This document shows, piece by piece, positions 18,209-26,760 of a stretch of DNA of 44,799 bases. Source of the DNA: Micavibrio sp. UBA5572. Lineage in GTDB: Bacteria; Pseudomonadota; Alphaproteobacteria; Micavibrionales; Micavibrionaceae. Position 1 is the first letter of the stretch, and each line of letters opens with the position of its first letter. The stretch lies in NCBI GenBank assembly GCA_002425415.1, contig DIMG01000026.1, positions 1 to 44,799 on the forward strand, read 5' to 3'. A program made the translations under genes and the position numbers. The notes below the pieces were generated by a model, which worked only from the letters and a program-made list of their open reading frames with translations, did not search any database and was not told where the DNA came from.

Positions 18209-18722
18209 GACCATCCTTTTTCATTCTATCAACTTTGCGCAAAATCATATTGCGTTTGAGGCGTGAAAGATAATCGATAAACAAAATACCATTCAGGTGA
18301 TCGAGTTCATGTTGGATGCAGTGAGAGTCCAAGTCTTCGCCGATATATTCCATGGTTTGTCCGCCAAGATCAATATATTTGACGCGAACAGATTTTGGAC
18401 GTTCTACTTCGGCATATTGTTGTGGAATAGATAGGCATCCTTCTTCCATGATACTTATTTCTTCGGATTTCCAGACGATCTCCGGATTAATCATGACAAT
18501 CGCATCGCGTGAGCTTTTTTCTTTGCGGTAATTGGTGTCCATGACAAACATACGGTTGAGAACGCCCACCTGATTAGCAGCCAAACCGATACCCGGGGCT
18601 TCGTACATGGTTTCGATCATATCGGTGGCTTGTTGTTTGATTTGTGCCGTAATATTTTCAATCGGATTGGCCACTTGCTTTAAAACCGGATCGGGAACCG
18701 TGACAATGTGCAATAGAGACAT
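18198..18722 (-). CDS. def: peptide deformylase
   Basis: Peptide deformylase removes the formyl group from the initiator methionine of new proteins. All three family motifs are intact in this 174-residue protein: GIGLAANQ (44-51), EGCLS (94-98) with the metal-ligand cysteine, and QHELDH (137-142) with the two metal-ligand histidines and catalytic glutamate. The length is that of a type I enzyme. It starts at ATG 18722 and reads away from earP, leaving 47 to 62 bases for both promoters. Unlike in many genomes, fmt is not adjacent. Its 3' end overlaps cusA tail to tail. Confidence 0.96.
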   Translation of the reverse strand: MSLLHIVTVPDPVLKQVANPIENITAQIKQQATDMIETMYEAPGIGLAANQVGVLNRMFVMDTNYRKEKSSRDAIVMINPEIVWKSEEISIMEEGCLSIPQQYAEVERPKSVRVKYIDLGGQTMEYIGEDLDSHCIQHELDHLNGILFIDYLSRLKRNMILRKVDRMKKDGLIL

Positions 18723-18784
18723 TCTTTTTTCTTTCTTGTTTCTCTCAAAATATCATAAAAGATTGTGAGATGAAGAGCGATTGT

Positions 18785-19894
18785 ATGAATTTTCCACGCT
18801 GTGTCGACATATTTTGCCGTGTTATCGATAATTTCGGTGATGTGGGCGTGTGTTGGCGGTTGGCGCGGCAATTAGCTGTTGAAGATGAATTGGCGGTGCG
18901 CCTGTTTATCGATGATCCGTCCAGTCTAACTAAAATCGTTCCGATTCCTGATCCGTCTGTCAACGTGGTGGTGTGGGATAATGCTTTGGTTTACGGGGAA
19001 GCCGCCGATCTGGTGATCGAAGCGTTTGCTTGTGATTTACCGGAACAAGTTTTATCTGTCATGAAAAATCGGTCTATTCCACCTATCTGGATTGATCTGG
19101 AGTATTTAACTGCAGAAGACTGGGCGCTGTCCTGTCATGCTGTTCCCAGTCTTCATCCGATGATGGGGGTAAAGAAAACCCTGTTTTTCCCGGGATTTGA
19201 TGTGACATCGGGTGGTTTATTGCGGGAACATGATTTAATTGAACGAAGAGATCTCTTCCAAAATGATATTGTGGCTCAAAATAAGTGGCGGAAGTGCTAT
19301 AATTTGCCAGAATTTGACTCAAATTGTATCGATTTATCGTTGTTTTGTTACAAATCAGCACCAATTGAACAGATTTTTGATGAATTATTGACTTATACCT
19401 GCCCCGTACGTGTGTTTCATCCTGTTGTGAGTGGGTTTGGGGTGAAAAAACGGGGTTCTTTAATGATTTATCGCATACCATTTGTTTCTCAAGATCAATA
19501 TGATTATCTTTTATGGACATGTACGGCCAATTTTGTCCGTGGGGAAGATTCTTTTGTGCGGGCGCAAATGGCTGGGCGACCCATGATATGGAATATTTAT
19601 GTGCAGGAAAAAGGTACACATCTGGTTAAAATGAGAGCTTTTTTGGATCTTTATCTTGCCTCTTTTCCTCTTCCATTGCGGGAAGTACTTGCGCAATCCT
19701 TTGAATTGTGGAATCAAGAAGACCAAATATGTGAGGGAGTCTGGAAGAAATTTCTGGATCATCTTCCAAAGCTTGATAGACAAGCACAGATTTGGAGTGA
19801 CAGACTTTGTTGTCAATCACCCCTGACTGTGCGGCTTCTCGAGTTTTATCAGAATACCAAAAATAACGTCTTGATAAAGAAGGATAAATTATGA
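18785..19894 (+). CDS. earP: EF-P arginine rhamnosyltransferase EarP
   Basis: EarP uses dTDP-beta-L-rhamnose to rhamnosylate arginine 32 of elongation factor P. The 369-residue product shows the family's N-terminal block DIFCRVIDNFGDVGVCWRLA with its catalytic aspartates. It also has WIDLEYLTAEDW, SLHPMM, the FFPGFDVTSGGLLRE block, and the C-terminal nucleotide-sugar site FVRGEDSFVRAQMAGRP containing the conserved RGED. I prefer ATG 18785, which has GAAGAG six bases upstream and gives an N-terminus close to known EarPs; ATG 18770 is an in-frame alternative. It overlaps efp by four bases (ATGA), and its substrate is the next gene. Genes for dTDP-rhamnose synthesis are not in the window. Confidence 0.95.
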   Translation: MNFPRCVDIFCRVIDNFGDVGVCWRLARQLAVEDELAVRLFIDDPSSLTKIVPIPDPSVNVVVWDNALVYGEAADLVIEAFACDLPEQVLSVMKNRSIPPIWIDLEYLTAEDWALSCHAVPSLHPMMGVKKTLFFPGFDVTSGGLLREHDLIERRDLFQNDIVAQNKWRKCYNLPEFDSNCIDLSLFCYKSAPIEQIFDELLTYTCPVRVFHPVVSGFGVKKRGSLMIYRIPFVSQDQYDYLLWTCTANFVRGEDSFVRAQMAGRPMIWNIYVQEKGTHLVKMRAFLDLYLASFPLPLREVLAQSFELWNQEDQICEGVWKKFLDHLPKLDRQAQIWSDRLCCQSPLTVRLLEFYQNTKNNVLIKKDKL

Positions 19895-20448
19895 AAACCG
19901 CCCAAGAATTGAAACCCGGAAATGTGGTGGTGATTGATAGCACGCCTATCGTCATTCAAAAAGCCGAGCTTAACAAATCAGGTCGCAATGCTGCGGTTAT
20001 GAAGTTTAAGTTTCGCAACTTGTTGACTGGGGGTAATTCCGAAGCTGTTTATAAAACGGACGAGAAATTCGAAGATATTATTCTTGAAACCAAACAAGTC
20101 TCTTATTCTTATGAGGCTGGAGATATGTATGTCTTTATGGATGAAGAATACAATCAATATGAATTGTCTAAAGACGATATTGAAGAGGTTTTGAAGTATC
20201 TTGAAGAGCAAATGCCATGTGAAGTCACCTTTTACGAGGGTAAACCAATTTCGGTGACAGCGCCTGTTAAGCTGGTGCGTGAAGTTGTTTATACCGAACC
20301 TGCTGTCCGTGGCGATACTTCAGGAAAAGTCATGAAACCGGCGCGTTTGCCGAGTGGATATGAGATTTTGGTTCCCGCTTTTGTGGAAATTGGCGAGAAA
20401 ATCGAGATTGATACCCGTACCGACGAATATGTTTCCCGTGTGAAATAA
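19891..20448 (+). CDS. efp: elongation factor P (arginine-32 type)
   Basis: EF-P rescues ribosomes stalled on polyproline stretches. The 185-residue protein has the three-domain family length, with the KOW-like N-terminal domain and the OB domains ending in VEIGEKIEIDTRTDEYVSRVK-like family sequence. The modified loop reads KSGRNAA with arginine at position 32. This is the EarP target rather than the lysine modified by EpmA/EpmB, and fits the overlapping earP gene. GAAGGA gives a good ribosome site. Downstream (20484-20507) an imperfect 10-base hairpin lacks a T tract, so termination there is weak at best. DotA-like proteins and the proline-rich tail of the first of them lie just downstream. 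Confidence 0.97.
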   Translation: MKTAQELKPGNVVVIDSTPIVIQKAELNKSGRNAAVMKFKFRNLLTGGNSEAVYKTDEKFEDIILETKQVSYSYEAGDMYVFMDEEYNQYELSKDDIEEVLKYLEEQMPCEVTFYEGKPISVTAPVKLVREVVYTEPAVRGDTSGKVMKPARLPSGYEILVPAFVEIGEKIEIDTRTDEYVSRVK

Positions 20449-20562
20449 CTCTCGAAGGTCGTTGATCTGCAGGTTTTTTATGTAAGGCTGGAAGATATTC
20501 CGGCCTTATGTTATTATGGGCTGTGGCCAAGTTTAAAAATAAATAAAATTTTATCAATTTCA

Positions 20563-20583
20563 GGCTACAATGATAGGCGGTGG
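20563..20583 (+). promoter_or_regulatory. promoter-like element upstream of the first dotA-like gene
   Basis: The sequence GGCTACAATGATAGG contains a near-consensus -10 (TACAAT) about 60 bases before the start at 20631. A very similar block, GGTTATAATGATAAGGG, precedes the third dotA-like gene (26720-26740). Neither has a good -35, so both could depend on the same activator or alternative sigma factor. Confidence 0.4.
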
Positions 20584-20630
20584 AGTGGTTTTAAAAAAAC
20601 TGCGCCCCCATTGGTGTATGGTCAGTATTT

Positions 20631-23600
20631 ATGGGTCTTGGTGAGGCGGTGCAGGTTACAACAGGCAAAGCTCTAGGTTATTCTCTCCTTCCGGGGATTT
20701 TCCCCCGGATAGGCTCTTTGCTGTTTTCGGGGTTTGGCCCTATTCCTTATTTATTGGCGTTGCTTTGTCTTCGTATGCGCTTGCTGCCCAAAGGGCATCC
20801 TTTTTTCCACACCCGTAAAACTTATGGTATTCGCCATGTCTTGGCTGAATCTGCGAGACATCTTGAATTCAAGTGGAGAAATATTGACCAGATTATCGTT
20901 TTTGGAGCTTTACTTTGTGGTTCTACCATTGTTCTGGCGTTTATTGCTGCAATTATTGTTTACCTTGTTTTTTCTTCCTCTGCCTTCGCGGCAGTCTGGA
21001 TTCCGGATATTTTTAATACAGCCAATCCGGATCATGATGTTGCCTTTATGATGATGGATCGGGTTCTTGGTATTCCTGGAATATACGATTCGGCTATTAT
21101 CACTGATCCTGCAACTTATGGACCTTCCCCCAATATATTCCAGAATGGTCTGCATGCGATGCTGGAATTTTTTAGTTGGGGTTTGTTTGTTATTGCAGTT
21201 TTTATCTTTCTTTATTTTGTGATCGAGATTGTTTGGGACGTTACACAGACGGGAAGTCCTTTGGGGGAAACCTTAACCAATACGTGGATTCCTTTACGGC
21301 TGATTATGGCTTTTGGATTGTTGGTGCCAATACCATCGTATGGATTGAATTCTGCACAATATATTACTCTTTATACTGCCAAAATGGGGTCGGGTATGGC
21401 AACGAATGCTTGGGGGGCGTTCAATATGGCAACTGGAACCAACCCAACTGGTATGAGTAACGAGCAGTTGATCGGTGTCTTAGGGTATCAGGATTTGAGC
21501 GGTTTGCTCAAAGGTCTGATGGTCATGAAATCTTGTGAACGGATCAATTTCTGGGGTTCGTTGATGTCTGCCACTTCCGGTTTGTCCGGTATGGGTGACG
21601 GGACGGATGGTTCTTATTATTTGCTTCCTTATATTATTAACGGTCAACAGGCTATCAGTTTAAATGATATTATTTCATCGGTCGGGGGAACATATAATGC
21701 ATCGCCCGTTGGGGTTGTGACTGGAGACCCTACCGATGTATTTGGACAGGTTCTGAGCCATTCTGATTCAGCAGGCATCCGTTTGGTTCTGGGGTATATG
21801 AATACTTCCGATCCTACGATGTATAAGGATTTCCCGGGTGGAGTTTTGCCTGTTTGTGGTGAAGTTTATATTCCTGTGAGCGGGTATAATCCTGAGTCGC
21901 TTTTGGCCTCTGAAGCTTATTTTTATGCTGTGCTTTATACCCTGTTTGATCAGGTACGTAATAGCGCAACTCTTTCCACGATGGAGATTAACTCTTCGCT
22001 CGCCGTTATCCGTGAGTATATAAGAACTTCTTCTGACTATGAGAATTACATCCAGATTATCAGGAATATTAAGGGCGATGACCGTGATTGTTTGAATGAT
22101 GATAATGGCGATGGTTATGAAAGTTATGATGAAGCTCAAGATGATGGTAAAAATATGGGGAAATGTACCGAGCCCATTCCCGCCCAGTATTGGAATGATT
22201 ATCTGGCGATGGCGAGTACATTATTTTTGTATGATCCTTATAATGTTGCGCATGCTGCACTTACAGATGTTCCAAACCCTGTTGATATGTATTCGATTGG
22301 TGATACGACTTATTCATCCATGGGGTTTGCTGACCCGATGATGTTGGATGTTGCTATGGTTGAATTGGGATGGGGCGGAGCCGGTATGTGGTATAACCGC
22401 ATTTCCGAGAAAAACGGATCGTTTGTTTCTGCCGTTAGTGCCATTCCTGTCATCCAGAAAATGCCAATGGCGATGGAGAAGTTAAAAGAAGATCGCGGCA
22501 AAAATGATGCCGGAATGAATTCCGGTTTTTGTTCGCAGTATTCTCCTGGAAAATCAGGATCGACTTCTTCTAATATTGCTGATGAAAAAGCCCAATTTAC
22601 TGCTGAGCTGGCACATAACCTTCATAAAATCTGTCAAAATTTATACGAAAATGAACATATTCAGTTGGAGGTTCGTGATAGCAGCAATAATTTGGTGTTT
22701 AAGCCGAATGACCAAAAATATGCGAACCCTGTTGAACATGCAATGGCAATGGTGTTTGCAGAATTTAAAATGTTTGATATTCGCGCAAATGATGAAACTT
22801 TACCGATGGCGCAGCTTTCAGCTGTTGGACGTGTGTTGGTTGATAAGTCCATTTTGGCGATGATGGCCGCTATGGGAAGTTCTGCTATCGGGGGTTTGTT
22901 GCACGCCGCAGCCGGTAGTGCTGATGGGAAGGATATTGCAGCATTGAATACTCTTGGTGAGGCGTTTGGTGAAGCGTCAACGGCTTCCTTGACTTTTGCA
23001 TCACTTGGCTTGACGGCAGGGGTATTGTTACACTACGTCTTGCCGTTTTTGCCCTTTATGTACTTCTTCTTTGCGGTTGGACGTTGGGTCAAAACTGTAT
23101 TTGAGGCTTTGATCGGTGTACCTCTTTGGGCATTGGCTCATTTGCGTTTAAGTGGGCCAGGCCTTCCGGGTGAGGCGGCAAGTAGCGGATATTTCCTGCT
23201 GTTGGAAATTTTTATACGTCCCATATTAACTGTTTTCTCGTTGGTGGCATCCTTTGCAGTTTTTACTGCCATGGTGATTGTGCTTAACTCTATTTTTGAT
23301 TTGTTGGTTACCAATTTTGGTGGCGCCGATGTTCCGTTCGCAAGTACGGATGCTACTATTCTTGATAATGCACGGGGTGTTGCCGATCAGTTTTTCTATT
23401 CGATCATGTATATTGTGTTGTGCTATATGATTGCGACTTCTAGCTTTAAGCTGATTGACGTTATTCCTGATAATATTCTTTCCCGTTGGTCAGGGGCTGG
23501 TGTGAGCACAATCGGAGCTAGTGATAATGCTGATGATTTGATCGATCAGTTGCAAACGCAGTTGCCAGTTATGATTAACTATTATGCCAAGAGCTTGGGT

Positions 23601-23909
23601 AAAGGTGTGACGGATGCTCTTTACGAACCTGGTCGTGATATAGGTCAGCAAGCAGAGGTCAAGTATAATCAAGAGCAAGCGCTTAAGGCTCAACAAGAGG
23701 CTGCCAAAAAAGCAGGTGGGAATAATCCTCCACAAGGGCAATCTTCTGCTCCTCCTCCCTCTTCTTCTTCGACTCCTCCTGTACCGCCAAGTTCGGGAAC
23801 AGGGTCTTCTTCTGGATCGAGTTCGGGGTCTGGTAAAGCTACTCCATCCCCTAAAGGGACGGGTCAGCCCAATGATCCAACAAAGCCTAGCGGAGGGAAA
23901 AAATCATGA
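20631..23909 (+). CDS. DotA/TraY family inner-membrane protein, copy 1
   Basis: The 1,092-residue protein belongs to the DotA/TraY family, polytopic inner-membrane components of type IVB secretion and IncI conjugation systems. A cytosolic N-terminus (about 1-90) leads to a first membrane segment. Next comes the family block HAMLEFFSWGLF…VTQTGSPLG…GLNSAQYITLYTAKMGSG (about 174-255). A long, probably periplasmic domain (about 265-780) contains GWGGAGMWYNRI and several cysteines. The membrane cluster LPFLPFMYFFFAVGRW…GVPLWALAHLRLSG (about 795-890) follows. Residues 490-501 (D-D-N-G-D-G-Y-E-S-Y-D-E) resemble an EF-hand calcium loop. The last 55 residues are a Pro/Ser/Gly-rich tail unlike those of its paralogues. 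The ribosome site is weak. It overlaps copy 2 by four bases. No other dot/icm genes are present here. Confidence 0.88.
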   Translation: MGLGEAVQVTTGKALGYSLLPGIFPRIGSLLFSGFGPIPYLLALLCLRMRLLPKGHPFFHTRKTYGIRHVLAESARHLEFKWRNIDQIIVFGALLCGSTIVLAFIAAIIVYLVFSSSAFAAVWIPDIFNTANPDHDVAFMMMDRVLGIPGIYDSAIITDPATYGPSPNIFQNGLHAMLEFFSWGLFVIAVFIFLYFVIEIVWDVTQTGSPLGETLTNTWIPLRLIMAFGLLVPIPSYGLNSAQYITLYTAKMGSGMATNAWGAFNMATGTNPTGMSNEQLIGVLGYQDLSGLLKGLMVMKSCERINFWGSLMSATSGLSGMGDGTDGSYYLLPYIINGQQAISLNDIISSVGGTYNASPVGVVTGDPTDVFGQVLSHSDSAGIRLVLGYMNTSDPTMYKDFPGGVLPVCGEVYIPVSGYNPESLLASEAYFYAVLYTLFDQVRNSATLSTMEINSSLAVIREYIRTSSDYENYIQIIRNIKGDDRDCLNDDNGDGYESYDEAQDDGKNMGKCTEPIPAQYWNDYLAMASTLFLYDPYNVAHAALTDVPNPVDMYSIGDTTYSSMGFADPMMLDVAMVELGWGGAGMWYNRISEKNGSFVSAVSAIPVIQKMPMAMEKLKEDRGKNDAGMNSGFCSQYSPGKSGSTSSNIADEKAQFTAELAHNLHKICQNLYENEHIQLEVRDSSNNLVFKPNDQKYANPVEHAMAMVFAEFKMFDIRANDETLPMAQLSAVGRVLVDKSILAMMAAMGSSAIGGLLHAAAGSADGKDIAALNTLGEAFGEASTASLTFASLGLTAGVLLHYVLPFLPFMYFFFAVGRWVKTVFEALIGVPLWALAHLRLSGPGLPGEAASSGYFLLLEIFIRPILTVFSLVASFAVFTAMVIVLNSIFDLLVTNFGGADVPFASTDATILDNARGVADQFFYSIMYIVLCYMIATSSFKLIDVIPDNILSRWSGAGVSTIGASDNADDLIDQLQTQLPVMINYYAKSLGKGVTDALYEPGRDIGQQAEVKYNQEQALKAQQEAAKKAGGNNPPQGQSSAPPPSSSSTPPVPPSSGTGSSSGSSSGSGKATPSPKGTGQPNDPTKPSGGKKS

Positions 23910-26656
23910 TTTCTATTCGTCAAGCTTCATCTTTCTTTTTTATGCCTCGTGTTTTTCCAAGGTTTAAATCGCTTGCACCGGATACCGGTTTCTTTGCCGA
24001 GCTTATGGCGCTGGTCTTTTATAATGTCGGATTGTTTCCACGAGGACATCGTTTTTTGTTGCCGACTTTTCAAGGGCAATTGGATGTTCGTTCCGTTATG
24101 GCAGAAGCTGCGGCCAATTTGAAAGGTGGATGGCGGCATAGTGACCAGTATGCTGTTTATGTTACATTTGTTTTGGCTATGATTTTGTTTTTGATCCAAT
24201 TTCTGGCTTTATTTGTTATGGTTTTGTCGCAGTCCGCCCAAGCAGCGGCACCGTTTTTGAGCATGTTTATTACATCTGACCCGACAGATGACGTTGCCTT
24301 TATGATGCTTGATAAGGTTTTTCAGGTTCCAGGATTTTTTGGGTCTATTTTTGATCCGGTTACAAGCGCTGGAATCGGAGGTTTCGCACTTGGTATGCAA
24401 GCACTCTTCCGGTTTTACAGTTATGGGATGCTGGTTATCGCGCTGTTTATTATTATTTACTATATTTTTGCCCTGATGGCGGAAACGGCTCAGACTGGTG
24501 TTCCTTTCGGGAAACGTTTTCCGTCCATATATGGACCCATCCGCTTAATTTTGGCTGTCTTGCTTTTGTTGCCGTTGTCGTATGGATATAATACGGGGCA
24601 GTATTTTACTTTATTTATGGCCAAATGGGGGTCAAGCCTTGCGACAAATGGTTGGTTGGCTTTTAACGAAGTAATTTCTGCATCAGCTTATAATAATCCG
24701 ATGGGTTTGTCTCCACAAGAAATGGTCGGGAAACCTAAAATCCAACCCGTGAGCAGTTTGATAAATTTCTTTTATCTCGTTCATACCTGTAAGGCAGGCT
24801 ATAAGATTGCTTATGGTGCGCAAAAGGCAGATATCCAGCCTTATTTTGTTATTCCTGCGAATGGAACGTCTCCAGCTTCCGCTACGTTGATGACATCATC
24901 GAGTGCTTACCCTACGGTTTTGAATATGTTTCACGGCGGTGATATTGTTATTACATTTGGCGAGAAAGATTCTAAATACGTTAAAGAGATTGCTGGTGTT
25001 AAGCCGTATTGTGGTCAGTTGACTATCCCAATCAATTCCAAAGATGTGACTATGGTTACGGATGTCTATGATGCTTATTTTAAATATGTGGCAACGTTGT
25101 GGAATAATAATGATTTGAGAATATATGGTGAGAATATGGCCTATATTTTGAGATTTATGGATAAAATTCCAGCCTCCTATACATTTTCCGGCCCGTCTGT
25201 TGGTTGGGGCGCGCCATTGTCTTCTACGGAATTAAATCCTGCGGGTGCGGATTTTTATCGTGATATGCGGACGAATCTCCAGGCAGCGTTTAATGCCAGT
25301 ATTGATGCGGCGATTGTGAATATGCGGACGACGACTATTGCGGATTTGGAAATGCAAACGGAAGTCCTTGATCGTGGCTGGGGTGGCGCAGGGATCTGGT
25401 ACAACAGAATTGCCGACTTTAACGGAGCAATGGTTGATGCCGTCTTTACTATTCCAACCCCAACAGCTTATCCGATGGTCATGGAACATGTTGCGTCAGT
25501 TAAAAAATCACTTGAGAGTTCAAGTAATCCCAAAGAGCGTTTTTCTGTTGGCACTGTGAATGGAAAAAATATGACGATGGACAAGTTCTCCAGCGGCTCT
25601 AATCTGGATAATCCTGCTATTGATGTAGAAATGGCGCGTCTTCTTTCAACGGTTTATGAAACAGTTTCAGATGATAGTGTGACTGCGAGGCCGAAACCCG
25701 GAACTGTTGCCAATGACCCTATCCGGAACATGTTTATGTTTATCTTCCAAGAATCCGGTTTGATGGATGTTCGTGGAAATGATGGTGTTTTTCCGTTGTC
25801 GAAATTGGCTATGTTGGGAAAAACCATTATCAATAAAACAATTGTTTCCCTTGGAGTCGGGACACTTGTTTCTGGTTTTGGAGGATTGCTTTCAGGTGCC
25901 GGATCAGAAGAATTAGGAGCTGCTTTCGAAGAAGGTGGGAGTGTACTTCTCAGTTTTGCGACTATGGGTCTGATTATTGGGTTTGTCTTATACTATCTAA
26001 TCCCGTTCTTTCCTTTTATGTATTTCTTTTTTGCGGTGAGTCGTTGGGTTAAATCCATTTTTGAAGCGATGGTTGCTGTTCCATTATGGGCGTTGGCGCA
26101 TTTGAGATTGGATGGGGAAGGTGTTGGTAATGCTGCCTCCAAAGGATATTTCCTTTTATTAGAAATTATGCTTCGGCCTATTTTTACTGTTTTTGGACTT
26201 TTGGCCGCTGTTATAACTTTTTCAGCTCTTGTTAGTGTCCTTGATACAATTTTTGATTTGGTGGTGGTGAATGTGGCAGGGTTTGATTTAACCACTTTGT
26301 CATCTACGAGTCCTACTCCGGCAGGGGATTTTATGCAATCCTTCAGGGATTCTTTGGATGCGTTCTTTTATACGGTTTTGTACACGATTATCCTTTATAT
26401 GATGGCGATGGCTTCGTTTAAGTTGATTGATCTTATTCCTAATAAATTGCTCCGATTCTTGCAGCCAGTTCCAACCTTCCATGATGATGCTAGTGATCCT
26501 GCAGAAAATCTGGTTCGCAATACTGCTTTTGCAGGGCATCATTTAACTGGTGAGATTGGTAAAGGTTTAGGTGGCTTTGCAAAAGGGGTTGGTCAATCTG
26601 CCGGGAAAGCCATTTCGTCCGGAACGGCTGACAAGATGGCGGGGCCAGGGTCATAA
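23906..26656 (+). CDS. DotA/TraY family inner-membrane protein, copy 2
   Basis: The 916-residue paralogue is the shortest of the three. It shares the amino-terminal block FRFYSYGMLVIALF…ETAQTGVPFGKRF…YNTGQYFTLFMAKWGSS (about 168-247). The periplasmic signature GWGGAGIWYNRIADFNG is present. So is the C-terminal membrane cluster LIPFFPFMYFFFAVSRW…VPLWALAHLRLDGEGVG (about 695-740). The start overlaps the stop of copy 1 (ATGA), so the two are translationally coupled. The periplasmic domain is shorter and has few cysteines, which suggests the paralogues are not interchangeable. After the stop a small GCCAC/GTGGC hairpin (26670-26685) without a T tract may weakly separate it from copy 3. Confidence 0.88.
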   Translation: MISIRQASSFFFMPRVFPRFKSLAPDTGFFAELMALVFYNVGLFPRGHRFLLPTFQGQLDVRSVMAEAAANLKGGWRHSDQYAVYVTFVLAMILFLIQFLALFVMVLSQSAQAAAPFLSMFITSDPTDDVAFMMLDKVFQVPGFFGSIFDPVTSAGIGGFALGMQALFRFYSYGMLVIALFIIIYYIFALMAETAQTGVPFGKRFPSIYGPIRLILAVLLLLPLSYGYNTGQYFTLFMAKWGSSLATNGWLAFNEVISASAYNNPMGLSPQEMVGKPKIQPVSSLINFFYLVHTCKAGYKIAYGAQKADIQPYFVIPANGTSPASATLMTSSSAYPTVLNMFHGGDIVITFGEKDSKYVKEIAGVKPYCGQLTIPINSKDVTMVTDVYDAYFKYVATLWNNNDLRIYGENMAYILRFMDKIPASYTFSGPSVGWGAPLSSTELNPAGADFYRDMRTNLQAAFNASIDAAIVNMRTTTIADLEMQTEVLDRGWGGAGIWYNRIADFNGAMVDAVFTIPTPTAYPMVMEHVASVKKSLESSSNPKERFSVGTVNGKNMTMDKFSSGSNLDNPAIDVEMARLLSTVYETVSDDSVTARPKPGTVANDPIRNMFMFIFQESGLMDVRGNDGVFPLSKLAMLGKTIINKTIVSLGVGTLVSGFGGLLSGAGSEELGAAFEEGGSVLLSFATMGLIIGFVLYYLIPFFPFMYFFFAVSRWVKSIFEAMVAVPLWALAHLRLDGEGVGNAASKGYFLLLEIMLRPIFTVFGLLAAVITFSALVSVLDTIFDLVVVNVAGFDLTTLSSTSPTPAGDFMQSFRDSLDAFFYTVLYTIILYMMAMASFKLIDLIPNKLLRFLQPVPTFHDDASDPAENLVRNTAFAGHHLTGEIGKGLGGFAKGVGQSAGKAISSGTADKMAGPGS

Positions 26657-26719
26657 GAACATTTTTAAAGCCACTTTCGGGTGGCAAGGCATTTTATTGA
26701 GGAAAATACCCTTAAAATC

Positions 26720-26740
26720 GGTTATAATGATAAGGGTGGT
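26720..26740 (+). promoter_or_regulatory. promoter-like element upstream of the third dotA-like gene
   Basis: A perfect TATAAT (26723-26728) sits in GGTTATAATGATAAGGG, closely matching the block before copy 1. The nearest -35-like TTGAGG is 20 bases away, which is too far for a standard promoter. An internal promoter here would allow copy 3 to be expressed separately. Confidence 0.4.
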
Positions 26741-26760
26741 CTAAGTATTGAGGAGAGAAT

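Noticed and set aside
20484..20507. Terminator after efp
   Set aside because: The imperfect 10-base hairpin is not followed by a T tract, so I do not call it a terminator.
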